Counted from the first letter of the stretch, positions 18,048 through 26,078 are shown. The stretch is 64,000 bases of DNA from Desulfurococcaceae archaeon (GCA_028275705.1 JAPWUD010000002.1:59385-123384); one strand, 5' to 3'. A program made the numbers and translations. Notes: generated from the letters alone by a model not told the origin.

Positions 18048-18563
18048 TGGATGTATTCTAACTATTTTTTCTCCCTTATTGACAGACTTACCCGGCATTA
18101 CATATACTTCTTCAACAACACCTGATAGATGCGACTTTATCTCAATAATCATCTTCATAGACTCCAGTAGTGCTACTGTGTCACCAGTATTTACTCTCAC
18201 TCCTGGTTTCACTTTTACTTCTACAACTCTACCAGTAATAGGTGAAACCACGACGTTTTGCTCAACTTGCTGCACTACTCCACTACGCGGCTTAGCTTTC
18301 TCCTCTTCAATAGTCTCATACTCTAACTCGGATACTAGTGGCTGGGTGAAATCTATTGAGATATATTTCTCAGTGGAGTGTATGTAGTGTTTTTCTCCAT
18401 TTATATTGAGGACGTATCTATTGTCATTTGCCTTCTCCAAAGTAACCTTGTATAATTGACCACTCTTTCTATTTTTAAACACTATTGTTGTCTTGGTTTT
18501 CTCCACTAGCTCTAACTCTATGGTTGAGCCAAGCATTGTTTTCACACGGTAGATCTTGGGCAA
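18042..18563 (-). CDS. Biotin carboxyl carrier protein
   Basis: C-terminal biotinyl domain (about residues 100-173) with the biotin attachment motif ESMKM (Lys137) flanked by VSPITGRVVEVKVKPGVRVNTGD and HLSGVVEEVYVMPGKSV. The N-terminal ~80 residues form a small beta-rich domain that may dock to the carboxyltransferase. Start is TTG 18563 with GGTGAG close upstream. It is transcribed towards pccB on the opposite strand, so its expression is controlled separately from its partner. A C/D box sRNA candidate occupies its leader, ending 12 bases before the start codon. Confidence 0.88.
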   Translation of the reverse strand: MPKIYRVKTMLGSTIELELVEKTKTTIVFKNRKSGQLYKVTLEKANDNRYVLNINGEKHYIHSTEKYISIDFTQPLVSELEYETIEEEKAKPRSGVVQQVEQNVVVSPITGRVVEVKVKPGVRVNTGDTVALLESMKMIIEIKSHLSGVVEEVYVMPGKSVNKGEKIVRIHPL

Positions 18564-18573
18564 CTCTCACCAG

Positions 18574-18628
18574 CCTCAGTAACGCCAACCATCTTCATCG
18601 ATCCGCCACGGGTTCGCTCATCACCATT
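18574..18628 (-). ncRNA. C/D box sRNA candidate
   Basis: On the minus strand: box C GTGATGA (18624-18618), 12-nt guide GCGAACCCGTGG, D'-like CGGA (18605-18602), C'-like CGATGAA (18600-18594), a 14-nt guide GATGGTTGGCGTTA and box D CTGA (18579-18576). Order, spacing and ~50 nt length fit archaeal C/D sRNAs that guide 2'-O-methylation; the internal boxes are degenerate, as is usual. A TATA-like element (TATTTATTTG, 18660-18651) lies ~26 bases before the expected 5' end. Complementary targets would read CCACGGGTTCGC and TAACGCCAACCATC; I could not assign them to an RNA. Confidence 0.66.
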
Positions 18629-18666
18629 AATTAATTATACATTAATTCCTCAAATAAATACATTGT

Positions 18667-19812
18667 ATGAATCTGAGTATATTAGGTAATAGATATAACT
18701 ATGTTATAGTGGGGTCTTCGTTGAGCCTAGACCTTAAGTCATTAAAGCAGAAGAGGGAGGAGTTTTGGACTAAAGAACCTGTTTACAAAGCTATATATGA
18801 TAGATTGATTAAGCAAGGGTATCATTTAATAGGGACGATTGGCGCTGTAAAGAGGTGTCACTGGACAAAGGAAGCTGTATTGAGGCATAGGTTTTGCTAT
18901 AAGTGCTTATGGTATGGTATTGAAAGCCATAGATGTATTCAAATGACTCCCGTTGTAGCATGGTGTTGGAATAGGTGTCTACACTGCTGGAGAATTCAGC
19001 CCGAGGATATTGGAATGCACTGGGATGACACCCGCCCACCCATTATTGATGATCCAGAGGTTTTAGTGGAGGAGAGCATTATTACACATAGGCAAATTAT
19101 GGCTGGGTATAAGGGCAACCCTAGAGCGGATCAGAAGATGGTTGAAGAGGCGATGAATCCGAGACACGCGGCTATTAGTTTAACGGGGGAGCCGCTGCTC
19201 TACCCTAGACTAAGTGAGTTAATAGAGGAGTATCATAAGCGTGGTTTAACAACATTTCTAGTGACTCACGGCACTAGACCAGATGTATTGAAAAACCTCG
19301 AAAAAGAGCCAAGTCAGCTCTATATTAGCTTTGAGTCGTGGAGTAGAGAGTCTTATGAATACTTCAACCGTCCACTAGTTCCAAGAGCTTGGGAGTTGTT
19401 CCAGGAAACCATAGACTATGTTCGCTCGTTTAAGTCTCCCGTGGTATTTAGAATTACTGTTGTTGCCGGCTTTAACGACCACGATGAAGCACTTAGGACT
19501 TTCGCTAAGTACATTGAGCGTGGCTATCCACACTACGTTGAGGTTAAAGCTTACATGTTTATTGGTGGCAGTAGATCTAGGCTTACAAAATCTAATATGC
19601 CATCACATAGAGAGATCAGGGAGGTTGCCGGGAAATTGAGCGATCTAACGGGTTACAGAGTGTTAAGCGAGTCTATTCCAAGTAGAATAGTGCTATTGAG
19701 TAGACTCGAAAAACCCATAAGGCATGGAAGAGGCTGCCCGGAGGGTGTAGAACACCCGGAGAAGTATACTCCAGTAATTACAGAGGAGTATGAGGAGATA
19801 GAATCAGCTTAA
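18667..19812 (+). CDS. taw1: tRNA 4-demethylwyosine synthase (TYW1/Taw1), radical SAM
   Basis: Builds the tricyclic imidazopurine ring of 4-demethylwyosine at G37 of tRNA-Phe, using pyruvate and SAM. The radical-SAM cluster is CWNRCLHC (Cys100, Cys104, Cys107), and upstream cysteines 64, 77 and 90 fit the second iron-sulfur cluster of archaeal Taw1. Other family landmarks are AISLTGEPLLYPRLSELI, FLVTHGTRPDVL and RFCYKCLWYGIESHRCIQMTP. Start is ATG 18667; a TATA-like AT block (18628-18640) lies ~33 bases upstream, so the leader is very short. Its promoter overlaps that of the divergent sRNA and biotin carrier transcript. Confidence 0.93.
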   Translation: MNLSILGNRYNYVIVGSSLSLDLKSLKQKREEFWTKEPVYKAIYDRLIKQGYHLIGTIGAVKRCHWTKEAVLRHRFCYKCLWYGIESHRCIQMTPVVAWCWNRCLHCWRIQPEDIGMHWDDTRPPIIDDPEVLVEESIITHRQIMAGYKGNPRADQKMVEEAMNPRHAAISLTGEPLLYPRLSELIEEYHKRGLTTFLVTHGTRPDVLKNLEKEPSQLYISFESWSRESYEYFNRPLVPRAWELFQETIDYVRSFKSPVVFRITVVAGFNDHDEALRTFAKYIERGYPHYVEVKAYMFIGGSRSRLTKSNMPSHREIREVAGKLSDLTGYRVLSESIPSRIVLLSRLEKPIRHGRGCPEGVEHPEKYTPVITEEYEEIESA

Positions 19813-19845
19813 ATCCATGCATATCTCCATTTGCATGTTAATTAT

Positions 19846-20562
19846 TCAGCCCACTAACCTATACTCCTTTCCAGCATGTAGTATTACAATAGCCTCTCTG
19901 CGCATTTCCTCAAGTAACTGCCTCTCAAGTGGATTCAATTTATCTATATCACTTGTTTTTATCGGGAACCGGGACTTGAATTCCTGGTATATTGACGCGT
20001 CAACAATAAGAGACCCCACTCTAACTAGTTTATTCTCGTTGATCAGCTTATCTATCAAAGATCCATACTTACTGATAGCTTCATTAATGGGTTGAATAGG
20101 TGGATCAATGGTTATAACCCCCTCCCTCTTATGCCTAGAACTAGCTATTGCTAGCTCGAGGTTCTTCATTTGTGCTTCAAGCATTGATACTCTCTTCTCA
20201 AGTTCTCTCAGTTTATTAACTATGTTACTCAACAATTCTTGTTCACTTCTAGCTATTGTTTGAGTACGCGTTGAGGGGATAGATTCTTCTTTCGCTACTC
20301 GCTCTTCAGGCTCTTTTCCCCCTACTTCTTCCCCCAAGCTAGTGGTTCTCCGCTTCTCGAGGAAATCCAAAAACCTCTCCCCACGCGGTGTAATAACATA
20401 GCCATCTCCAGCTTTCTCAATATAGCCCTCTGACTTCAACTTGTAGACTATATTTTTTAATGTATTTTGACTAACTTCGAGTAGTCTAGATAGCTCTTTT
20501 AAAGACAAGCCTGGATTGCTCTTTACCTCCTCCAAGATCTTTTGTCGAAGGGTCTTCTTCAA
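19846..20562 (-). CDS. Winged-helix DNA-binding protein with coiled coil and C-terminal domain
   Basis: Residues 1-65 are a winged helix (LSLKELSRLLEVSQNTLKNIVYKLKSEGYIEK, then GDGYVITPRGERFLDFL). A charged linker leads into a coiled coil (about 105-150: LLSNIVNKLRELEKRVSMLEAQMKNLELAIASSR), and the last ~85 residues form a separate domain (PINEAISKYGSLIDKLINENKLVRVGSLIVDASIYQEF). The combination suggests a dimeric transcription factor or chromatin protein; I know no ligand. Start TTG 20562 has a full GGAGGT site six bases upstream. It is divergent from the disulfide oxidoreductase gene across a shared AT-rich promoter. Confidence 0.72.
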   Translation of the reverse strand: MKKTLRQKILEEVKSNPGLSLKELSRLLEVSQNTLKNIVYKLKSEGYIEKAGDGYVITPRGERFLDFLEKRRTTSLGEEVGGKEPEERVAKEESIPSTRTQTIARSEQELLSNIVNKLRELEKRVSMLEAQMKNLELAIASSRHKREGVITIDPPIQPINEAISKYGSLIDKLINENKLVRVGSLIVDASIYQEFKSRFPIKTSDIDKLNPLERQLLEEMRREAIVILHAGKEYRLVG

Positions 20563-20581
20563 AATCTACCTCCATGTATAG

Positions 20582-20596
20582 TTTAAATTTATAAAG
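20582..20596. promoter_or_regulatory. Shared divergent TATA region
   Basis: The palindromic-looking block TTTAAATTTATAAA can serve as a TATA element in both directions: for the disulfide oxidoreductase gene (start 20639) to the right and for the winged-helix gene (start 20562) to the left. Such an overlap would let one factor, possibly the winged-helix protein itself, control both. Confidence 0.4.
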
Positions 20597-20638
20597 GCTT
20601 TATTCTTTCAAATAATAACCGAGTTATAGGTGCACTAT

Positions 20639-21349
20639 ATGAGTGCTTTGTTCGACCAAGATACCGTTGAGGAGTTAAAAAAGATCTTTGGGGGATTCAC
20701 AAAGACTATGAGAGATATTTTAATAGTGGACTCCATTGAAAAACCAGGGGAAACAGGTCGTTGTCAAACATGCCCAGAAGCTAAACTACTCGCAGAGGAG
20801 TTGTCAAAAATAAGTAGTGGAAAGGTTAAATTTGAAGTTCTTGATGCTGAGAGAGGAAGGTTTTTAAAGCCAAGGTATTTGCCTGCATTCATATATGATA
20901 CAAAGACGCGGAACATTAGGTATTATGGACTACCAAGTGGTCAGGAGTTCGCTCCATTTATTTTCATACATGAATACATTTCAAATGGGGTTAAACTCTC
21001 AAAAAACGTCATTGAAGAAGTCGAGTCTATTGATGCACCACTTCACGTCAAGGTTTTTGTAACGCCGGAATGCCCCTACTGCCCTATTGTTGTTGATTTC
21101 TTCAATCAAGTTGGCTTAGTTAATTCAGGTATCATTATAGAGACTATAGAGGCTTTTGAGAATCCTCTTGAAGCCGATAAATACATGGTGCAATACGTCC
21201 CATTCATAGCGATCAATAGAGTGGATGACTATGACATCTATGGAGCTAAGCCCATTGAAGTAGTACCTGGATATGTACCAAGCGAGGAGCTTATCGAGGT
21301 TTTAAAGAGAGCTAGCGCTAAATTAAAGAGATCCATGAGTAAGAGATAA
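20639..21349 (+). CDS. pdo: Protein disulfide oxidoreductase (PDO), two thioredoxin folds
   Basis: Two fused thioredoxin/glutaredoxin folds, the PDO of hyperthermophiles that makes and reshuffles cytoplasmic disulfide bonds. The N-terminal unit carries CQTC and the C-terminal unit CPYC (VFVTPECPYCPIVVDFF), the latter being the canonical active site; cis-Pro segments YLPAFIY and YVPFIAI follow each. Length (~236) is standard. I prefer ATG 20639, with GGTG seven bases upstream, over the in-frame GTG 20630 that overlaps that site. Intracellular disulfides are common in Desulfurococcales, consistent with its presence. Confidence 0.9.
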   Translation: MSALFDQDTVEELKKIFGGFTKTMRDILIVDSIEKPGETGRCQTCPEAKLLAEELSKISSGKVKFEVLDAERGRFLKPRYLPAFIYDTKTRNIRYYGLPSGQEFAPFIFIHEYISNGVKLSKNVIEEVESIDAPLHVKVFVTPECPYCPIVVDFFNQVGLVNSGIIIETIEAFENPLEADKYMVQYVPFIAINRVDDYDIYGAKPIEVVPGYVPSEELIEVLKRASAKLKRSMSKR

Positions 21350-21377
21350 AAATAGCCAAATAAATTATTTTGTTAAA

Positions 21378-21613
21378 GGGATGAGGTGAGTCCTCCTAGA
21401 CGACTGATGAGTGGTTCACGGACCGCCCGACCGTTTGTCCTTAGATGCTCATTCTCATTAATCTATTTTCATTCGTTGCATCTAGGGACTTCCTCCTCAC
21501 CCACTCCTTCACCGGTAGTACTGCTACCTCTGGGAGCGGTTCACTGGGCATCGGGGTGAACGGCATGCACCCCTTGAGAATTGCTCGATTTATCGGGGCA
21601 TTGCCCCTCATCA
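21378..21613. ncRNA. GC-rich structured locus, candidate non-coding RNA of unknown family
   Basis: A ~235-base segment, richer in G+C than its flanks, in the 356-base gap between pdo and the next gene. Its ends pair: GATGAGG (21380-21386) with CCTCATC (21606-21612). Inside are GTGAG/CTCAC (21386-21390 with 21496-21500), a 12-pair helix 21437-21448 with 21478-21489, GGTAG/CTACC (21514-21518 with 21524-21528) and GGGGTG/CACCCC (21553-21558 with 21568-21573). One pair in the 12-bp helix is G-U if read on the plus strand and C-A on the minus strand, favouring plus. Overlapping open frames of 77 and 105 codons look like by-products. Not recognisable to me as SRP RNA or RNase P RNA. Confidence 0.5.
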
Positions 21614-21705
21614 ACCACAATAGGCAACGCCAAAGAATCCTAATAAACGTTACTGCCCCACTCCTTATTAATTCATAATATTGAATTCGAATCAGTGGGG
21701 TTTGA

Positions 21706-21918
21706 TTGGAGAACACACTTAGTAAAATCATTTCTAGAGCGAGTGATTTTAACTCCATTATGATTTCAAGGGCTTTAAGTCTACTTGAGGAATTAATTAA
21801 TCTCGAAATAGAGATTGATGAAAGTGAGTTAAGTGATGAAGAGAAGGGGAAGCTGAAGAAGTTATTAACTAGGTTAAGGGAAAGTATTTATAGTGAAGTT
21901 TTTAACTCTAAGGAGTGA
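21706..21918 (+). CDS. Small helical protein, unknown function
   Basis: 70 codons from TTG 21706 with GGGG about eight bases upstream. Predicted entirely helical and strongly charged, with alternating Glu/Lys (IEIDESELSDEEKGKLKKLLTRLRESIYSE), no cysteine and no membrane segment. I do not recognise a family. It lies 58 bases before the arginine decarboxylase gene on the same strand and might be co-transcribed. Codon use is like that of the neighbours, which is the main evidence that it is real. Confidence 0.5.
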   Translation: MENTLSKIISRASDFNSIMISRALSLLEELINLEIEIDESELSDEEKGKLKKLLTRLRESIYSEVFNSKE

Positions 21919-21976
21919 TTGTCATGCTTATAAGGCTATATTATAACTATAGTTGCTTGAAAGGGCTTAGTTTGAA

Positions 21977-23728
21977 ATGAAAGAAGCGTGGAGTATTCAA
22001 ATAGCGAGGAAAGTTTATGGCTTAGAGAACTATGCAAGAAGCAATTTAATTGATATTGATGAAGAAGGATATCTTGTAATCAATATAGATGGTAGGAAAT
22101 TTAGAATCAAGGAGTTAATGGACAATTTCAAACTAGATGTTGCCTACATCCGCATCCTACCGGCATTGAGGAAATCGATGGAGCTTGTCTATGAGGCATA
22201 CAAGACAGTCTCGGAGTTAATTGGATATAGTGGTGGTTTACAACCAGTTTTCCCTATGAAGGTTAATCCTCACTCGATGGTAATAGAAGCTATCTTTGAG
22301 TATGGTGAGAAGTATAGATGGGGATTCAACACCGGCTCTATTGGCGAGTTAAAAGCGCTACTCAACTATGCTGAAGAGTACTCACCCAGGGTAATTATAT
22401 TTGATGGAGTTACAACTGAGAATGTTGCTCAGGAGTTACTAAAGCTACATAGACTTGGCTGGAGGGTATTTGTAGATGTTGAGAGTGAAAACGATCTTGA
22501 GACGTTATCAAAATATCCAGAATTCGAGATTGGCATTAGGGTAAAGCCAATTATTAAACTACATGGAAAATGGTCTGGCTCTGTGGGCCTTGGAAGTAAA
22601 TTTGGAATGACGACAAATACTTTGATTAAATTATCGTCTGAGTATAAATTCCTAAAAGAGCGTGCAACACTCCTCCATATGCATCCAGGGTCTCAAATAT
22701 ACAGATTAAGCGATGTAAGGAACTTCTTTTCAGAGATCAAGCAGGTCTACTCAGAGCTTAGAAATCTTGGATTTTATAGCATTCAATTGATTGATCCTGG
22801 CGGAGGAATGGCATACCCATATCTCGATGCTAGAGATGGCGAGGAGGAGTCTCCAGATTATACAATAGTTGATTACTTTAAAGAATTGCTAGGTACTCTA
22901 AGTTCATTTACTCCTAATCCACTAATTGTCTATGAGGGAGGTAGATTTATTGTATCGTCACATAGACTTGTGGCTGCAAGAGTTGTAGATGTTCGTTCAT
23001 ATTCTGCAGTCCACATGATCCACGAGCAAGTTACTAGAGTGAGGGATTTCAATAATATAGATGAAGTGAGGAGTTTCCTCGAGGAACTTGAAAAAACAAT
23101 TCATGAACTTCGCACTGAGCAGTTGCTTGATAATGGAAAGAGGGGGTTTTACGAGGATTTGATCGCAGTACTCCGCGAAGACATACCTAATAAAATAGTT
23201 GACCTTGTTAAAGCTGGTAAAGTAGAGCCCTTGCGGATTATTGAAGACCAGAAGATTAAGAGGTTAATGACATCTCCCACTAAGAGGTTTGTATTAAACA
23301 TGTCTATATTTGCAGATATTCCCGACGCTGTATTAGTGGATCAATACTTTCAAGCAGTTCCCGCACAAAGATTAAATGAACAACCACATGTTTTAGCGAC
23401 ATTAAGTGATTTAACATGCGATAGCATGGGTGAAGTGAAGGAGTTTATTAGCAATGGAAGAGGGGTTTTGGAGACACAGCCCTACTTCACTCTTCTCGAT
23501 GGGAAGATAATTCTCATTCCTGGTCATAAGTTAAAACTACGAGGGGTGCCATTACACTTACCCAGCAGGGGGGAGCCGTACTACGTTGTATTTTTAGATA
23601 CTGGGGCATATCAGGATACACTAGCTATGAAGCATAACTTAATATATGGAGCACCTGAAGTAGTGATTAGAGAGAGGAATAGTGAGTTAATTGTAGAGCT
23701 CGTAAGACATGAAGAATTGTATGCTTAG
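21977..23728 (+). CDS. speA: Biosynthetic arginine decarboxylase, SpeA type (PLP fold III)
   Basis: Makes agmatine from arginine, first step to polyamines and needed for tRNA-Ile2 agmatidine. PLP-binding lysine is in PVFPMKVNPHS, followed by FNTGSIGELKALL, the GLGSKFGMT loop, LLHMHPGSQI, the IDPGGGM phosphate-binding motif, VYEGGRFIVSSH and the C-terminal catalytic LSDLTCDSMGEV with its CDS cysteine. The domain order and 583-residue length fit bacterial and plant SpeA. Most studied crenarchaea use an AdoMet-decarboxylase-derived pyruvoyl enzyme instead, so this gene is notable. Start ATG 21977. Confidence 0.85.
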   Translation: MKEAWSIQIARKVYGLENYARSNLIDIDEEGYLVINIDGRKFRIKELMDNFKLDVAYIRILPALRKSMELVYEAYKTVSELIGYSGGLQPVFPMKVNPHSMVIEAIFEYGEKYRWGFNTGSIGELKALLNYAEEYSPRVIIFDGVTTENVAQELLKLHRLGWRVFVDVESENDLETLSKYPEFEIGIRVKPIIKLHGKWSGSVGLGSKFGMTTNTLIKLSSEYKFLKERATLLHMHPGSQIYRLSDVRNFFSEIKQVYSELRNLGFYSIQLIDPGGGMAYPYLDARDGEEESPDYTIVDYFKELLGTLSSFTPNPLIVYEGGRFIVSSHRLVAARVVDVRSYSAVHMIHEQVTRVRDFNNIDEVRSFLEELEKTIHELRTEQLLDNGKRGFYEDLIAVLREDIPNKIVDLVKAGKVEPLRIIEDQKIKRLMTSPTKRFVLNMSIFADIPDAVLVDQYFQAVPAQRLNEQPHVLATLSDLTCDSMGEVKEFISNGRGVLETQPYFTLLDGKIILIPGHKLKLRGVPLHLPSRGEPYYVVFLDTGAYQDTLAMKHNLIYGAPEVVIRERNSELIVELVRHEELYA

Positions 23729-23738
23729 TTCAATTTAT

Positions 23739-24356
23739 TTATATGTAGAGGCTGGACTTTACTCTTAATATGTCGTTTATTGAGTCGAGATCTAGTACTA
23801 CTCCTGGATAGTTTGTCTCAATAATGAGTGTTTTATCTACATACTTTGATGTTATTTCCTTTAGCCCTTTCTTCTCCTCACTGATTGACAATAGATCGGC
23901 GATTATTTCCCTCGAGAAAACTACTGGATGCCCTCTGCGACCTCTATAACTAGCTATGAATACATGGTATTTATTGAAGTAATCATAGAATTTTACAGCG
24001 ATTAAAGCGTGTATACCTGGATGTATCCAGGCACAATCAGCGGGATTTACTAATAAGCCATCGGCATTTATTCTGTTTTCGAGAATGTACTCAACCCCCT
24101 TCTTAATAGAGGAACTCATGCCCTCTCTATATTTTGGATTATAGACGAAGTCTACTTCAAATCCATAGTTCCTTATAGTTGATTCTACTTTGTCGTGCAT
24201 ATATCCAGTAACGACAATAATTCTCTCAATAAACCCTGATAAAACCAAGTTTTCCACGGTCTGAACTACTAATGGCTTACTTGAATAATTATATAGTAGC
24301 TTATTCCATGGAAACCTAGTGCTCTCACCTGCAGCTGCGACAATCGCAGCTATCAA
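23739..24356 (-). CDS. MobA/MocA-like nucleotidyltransferase
   Basis: 205 residues with the NTP-transferase Rossmann fold: AAIVAAAGESTRFPWNKLLYNY at the N-terminus (the LAAG-x-S/G-x-R-x-G-x-K type motif), VVQTVENLVLSGF, VVTGYMHDKVE, and the acidic VNPADCAWI metal site, then RRGHPVVFSREI. This is closest to the MocA/CoxC-like group that attaches CMP or GMP to molybdopterin, but the proteins are not easily told from other small nucleotidyltransferases, and no molybdenum cofactor genes are nearby. It lies 5 bases downstream of the DUF47 gene and was probably transcribed with it. Confidence 0.72.
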   Translation of the reverse strand: MIAAIVAAAGESTRFPWNKLLYNYSSKPLVVQTVENLVLSGFIERIIVVTGYMHDKVESTIRNYGFEVDFVYNPKYREGMSSSIKKGVEYILENRINADGLLVNPADCAWIHPGIHALIAVKFYDYFNKYHVFIASYRGRRGHPVVFSREIIADLLSISEEKKGLKEITSKYVDKTLIIETNYPGVVLDLDSINDILRVKSSLYI

Positions 24357-24361
24357 ACTAT

Positions 24362-25039
24362 TTACCCCATTAAACCCCGCGATACAACGTGTAATCTATA
24401 AATATCTGCTACAGACTCGCACTTGTCTGTAATTGACTCAACGTCGTCAATCATTATGGGTATGGCTATACAGATAACACTGTATTCTGAAGAACATATA
24501 CGATATGTTTCTTCGAGTGCTTTAAGCCTTAGTTCATCAACTTCCTTTTCAAACTTCTCAATCAAGGCTGCTAGCTCAAATCCACTCTCACCACTCTCCC
24601 AGTACATTTTAACTAGTTTAACTACATTAACTGATGCATTCTCAGATTTACTCAGCATTTCACTGAGGTAGCCGTATAGACTTGCTGGAATCGATATACC
24701 CAGGTGTTTAAAGATCAGTAGTTTTTTAGCAATGGCTTTAGACAACCCTGCAATCTCCTCGGTGTAAAATACCAGGCTTAGAAAGTCTTCTTTGTCCTCT
24801 GGGTGGATTTTACTTATTTTAACTAGGTTAAATATTTCCCTCTTTAAGCTATCTGCTTTGTTCTCGATATCGCTTAAATTAGTGTATAATTCGCTTAATT
24901 CCCTAACTCCAATTTCATTGTAGTTCACAAGTATTTTTCTCAATAGCTCAACGCTTTTCCCCACTAGTTCTGCATGGTTCACTAGTGCCGAGTGTAAATC
25001 CTCTAGGAGCTTCCCTCCACTAATTTTCAAACGTTTCAC
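24362..25039 (-). CDS. DUF47/PhoU-like protein
   Basis: All-helical protein of 225 residues like the DUF47 (TIGR00153, PhoU-related) family: ADSLKREIFNLVKISKIHPEDKEDFLSLVFYTEEIAGLSKAIAKKLLIF and CIAIPIMIDDVESITDKCESVADI, the latter resembling the E(D)xxxD iron/metal motif of PhoU bundles. DUF47 genes usually sit next to Pit-type phosphate transporters; none is adjacent here. Start is GTG 25039, with AGGTG overlapping the start. The gene pairs with the nucleotidyltransferase downstream. Confidence 0.7.
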   Translation of the reverse strand: MKRLKISGGKLLEDLHSALVNHAELVGKSVELLRKILVNYNEIGVRELSELYTNLSDIENKADSLKREIFNLVKISKIHPEDKEDFLSLVFYTEEIAGLSKAIAKKLLIFKHLGISIPASLYGYLSEMLSKSENASVNVVKLVKMYWESGESGFELAALIEKFEKEVDELRLKALEETYRICSSEYSVICIAIPIMIDDVESITDKCESVADIYRLHVVSRGLMG

Positions 25040-25217
25040 CTATATATAGTCTGGATAATTAAGTGTATTTAAGTATTTCCACTTAAAATCCATATAACTA
25101 TTATTGAGTCATTATTAACTAGTTATAGCATGTAAAATCCTAGATTGAACAGTCGTTGTTTACGTATTAATAAACATTTATTAGTTTCTTTAACAAGTTT
25201 TATTCTGGGTGTGTAGT

Positions 25218-25595
25218 ATGGAAGAGCATGGTATATGTGGTATTTACGATATTAGGTTCTTAGTTAAAAGAGGAATCATCATTACTCCCCCAACCCTTAA
25301 AACACTCGATGCTGTTATAAGCTTGAAGAAAGCAACAGCTGACGATGTAGCTAAATATACGGGTAGAGCAAGAACCATTGAATCACGTTATTTAGCGAAA
25401 CTCAATAAACTCGGGATCATAGCTAAGATCAAGGAGGGGAGGAAGATATATTACCTAGAGCCAATAACAGCTGTTCAACAATACTACAGCATATATGGAG
25501 ACACGATTTCCCCAGAGCAACTAGCACATATGATCAGTATGCCTGCAGATATTGTTAGAATGATATTGGATTCGATAAAAGCGAGTAAGAAGTAG
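25218..25595 (+). CDS. Small winged-helix DNA-binding protein
   Basis: About 125 residues. The central part is a winged helix (LKTLDAVISLKKATADDVAKYTGRARTIESRYLAKLNKLGIIAKIKEGRKIYYLEP), with recognition helix about residues 55-70; the C-terminal ~45 residues are helical (ISPEQLAHMISMPADIVRMILDSI) and may serve dimerisation. I prefer ATG 25218 with GGGTG six bases upstream; GTG 25209 is in frame but overlaps that site. It converges with a ribbon-helix-helix gene, with two bases between them, and lies in an AT-rich stretch with its own ~170-base upstream region. Confidence 0.68.
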   Translation: MEEHGICGIYDIRFLVKRGIIITPPTLKTLDAVISLKKATADDVAKYTGRARTIESRYLAKLNKLGIIAKIKEGRKIYYLEPITAVQQYYSIYGDTISPEQLAHMISMPADIVRMILDSIKASKK

Positions 25596-25597
25596 AT

Positions 25598-25924
25598 TCA
25601 CTTAACACGCGTTTTGAGAGGAATAACAATATTTACCTCGCTTTTAACTCCTCCATTAGTGCCATCTACAACAAATTTTAATTCGAGTCTCGAGGCGTTG
25701 TAGTTTGTTTCCTTCAACCCCTTAGCAAGAGCTTCAACAACTTTAGTCAACAACAGTGTTCTCGAGACTTCTCCATTAATAGCCGTAAATCTATCAAGTA
25801 TAATTAACACATCTTCATCCAGTCTTAAAGACACCATCTTCTTCCTAGGCTTCAACGGGAGCTCAATGATAATACCACGCATATGAGAATCATTGCTAGC
25901 ATTGCTAATATCAGCAGTATTCAT
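25598..25924 (-). CDS. Ribbon-helix-helix (CopG-like) DNA-binding protein
   Basis: The core KKMVSLRLDEDVLIILDRFTAINGEVSRTLLLTKVVEALAKGL is a ribbon-helix-helix fold: a beta strand for DNA contact followed by two helices. About 25 N-terminal and 30 C-terminal residues flank it; the C-terminal part is beta-rich (LELKFVVDGTNG, EVNIVIPLKTRVK) and might bind a ligand or partner. RHH proteins are common archaeal repressors and antitoxins, but no toxin gene is next to it. Start ATG 25924; the upstream region has direct repeats of TACTTA that could be its own operator. Confidence 0.65.
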   Translation of the reverse strand: MNTADISNASNDSHMRGIIIELPLKPRKKMVSLRLDEDVLIILDRFTAINGEVSRTLLLTKVVEALAKGLKETNYNASRLELKFVVDGTNGGVKSEVNIVIPLKTRVK

Positions 25925-26070
25925 GAATACACCAAGTGGAAGTTAAATATTGACATACTTAAATGCGTACTTAGGATTAATCTTAATACAAATTTATAAT
26001 CAAACTTAAATAAAACCATGTCGATCTTTACTATATACAAACAAATTCAAGTAAAATAAATAACGTAAAG

Positions 26071-26078
26071 CTTTTAAA
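26071..26078 (+). promoter_or_regulatory. TATA box of the hairpin-rich leader at 26.1 kb
   Basis: CTTTTAAA lies ~26 bases before 26102, where GC-rich, hairpin-forming sequence begins abruptly. The spacing to that boundary is what an archaeal promoter needs. A second AT block (TATATATC, 26091-26098) lies closer. Confidence 0.45.

Noticed and set aside
21485..21500. Minus-strand GGAGGAAGTCCC, resembling the RNase P RNA CR-I motif
   Set aside because: The matching CR-V motif (ACAGAA type) is missing in the ~120 bases that follow, and the rest does not fit the RNase P secondary structure.
21686..21692. TTCGAAT, resembling a tRNA T-loop
   Set aside because: No acceptor, D or anticodon arm fits around it; it is the leader of the small helical protein gene.
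21441..21758. Open frames of 105 codons (minus) and 77 codons (plus) over the 21.4 kb locus
   Set aside because: They overlap each other and a strongly paired GC-rich segment. I could not recognise a family, so I favour an RNA; the minus-strand frame deserves a homology search before it is dismissed.
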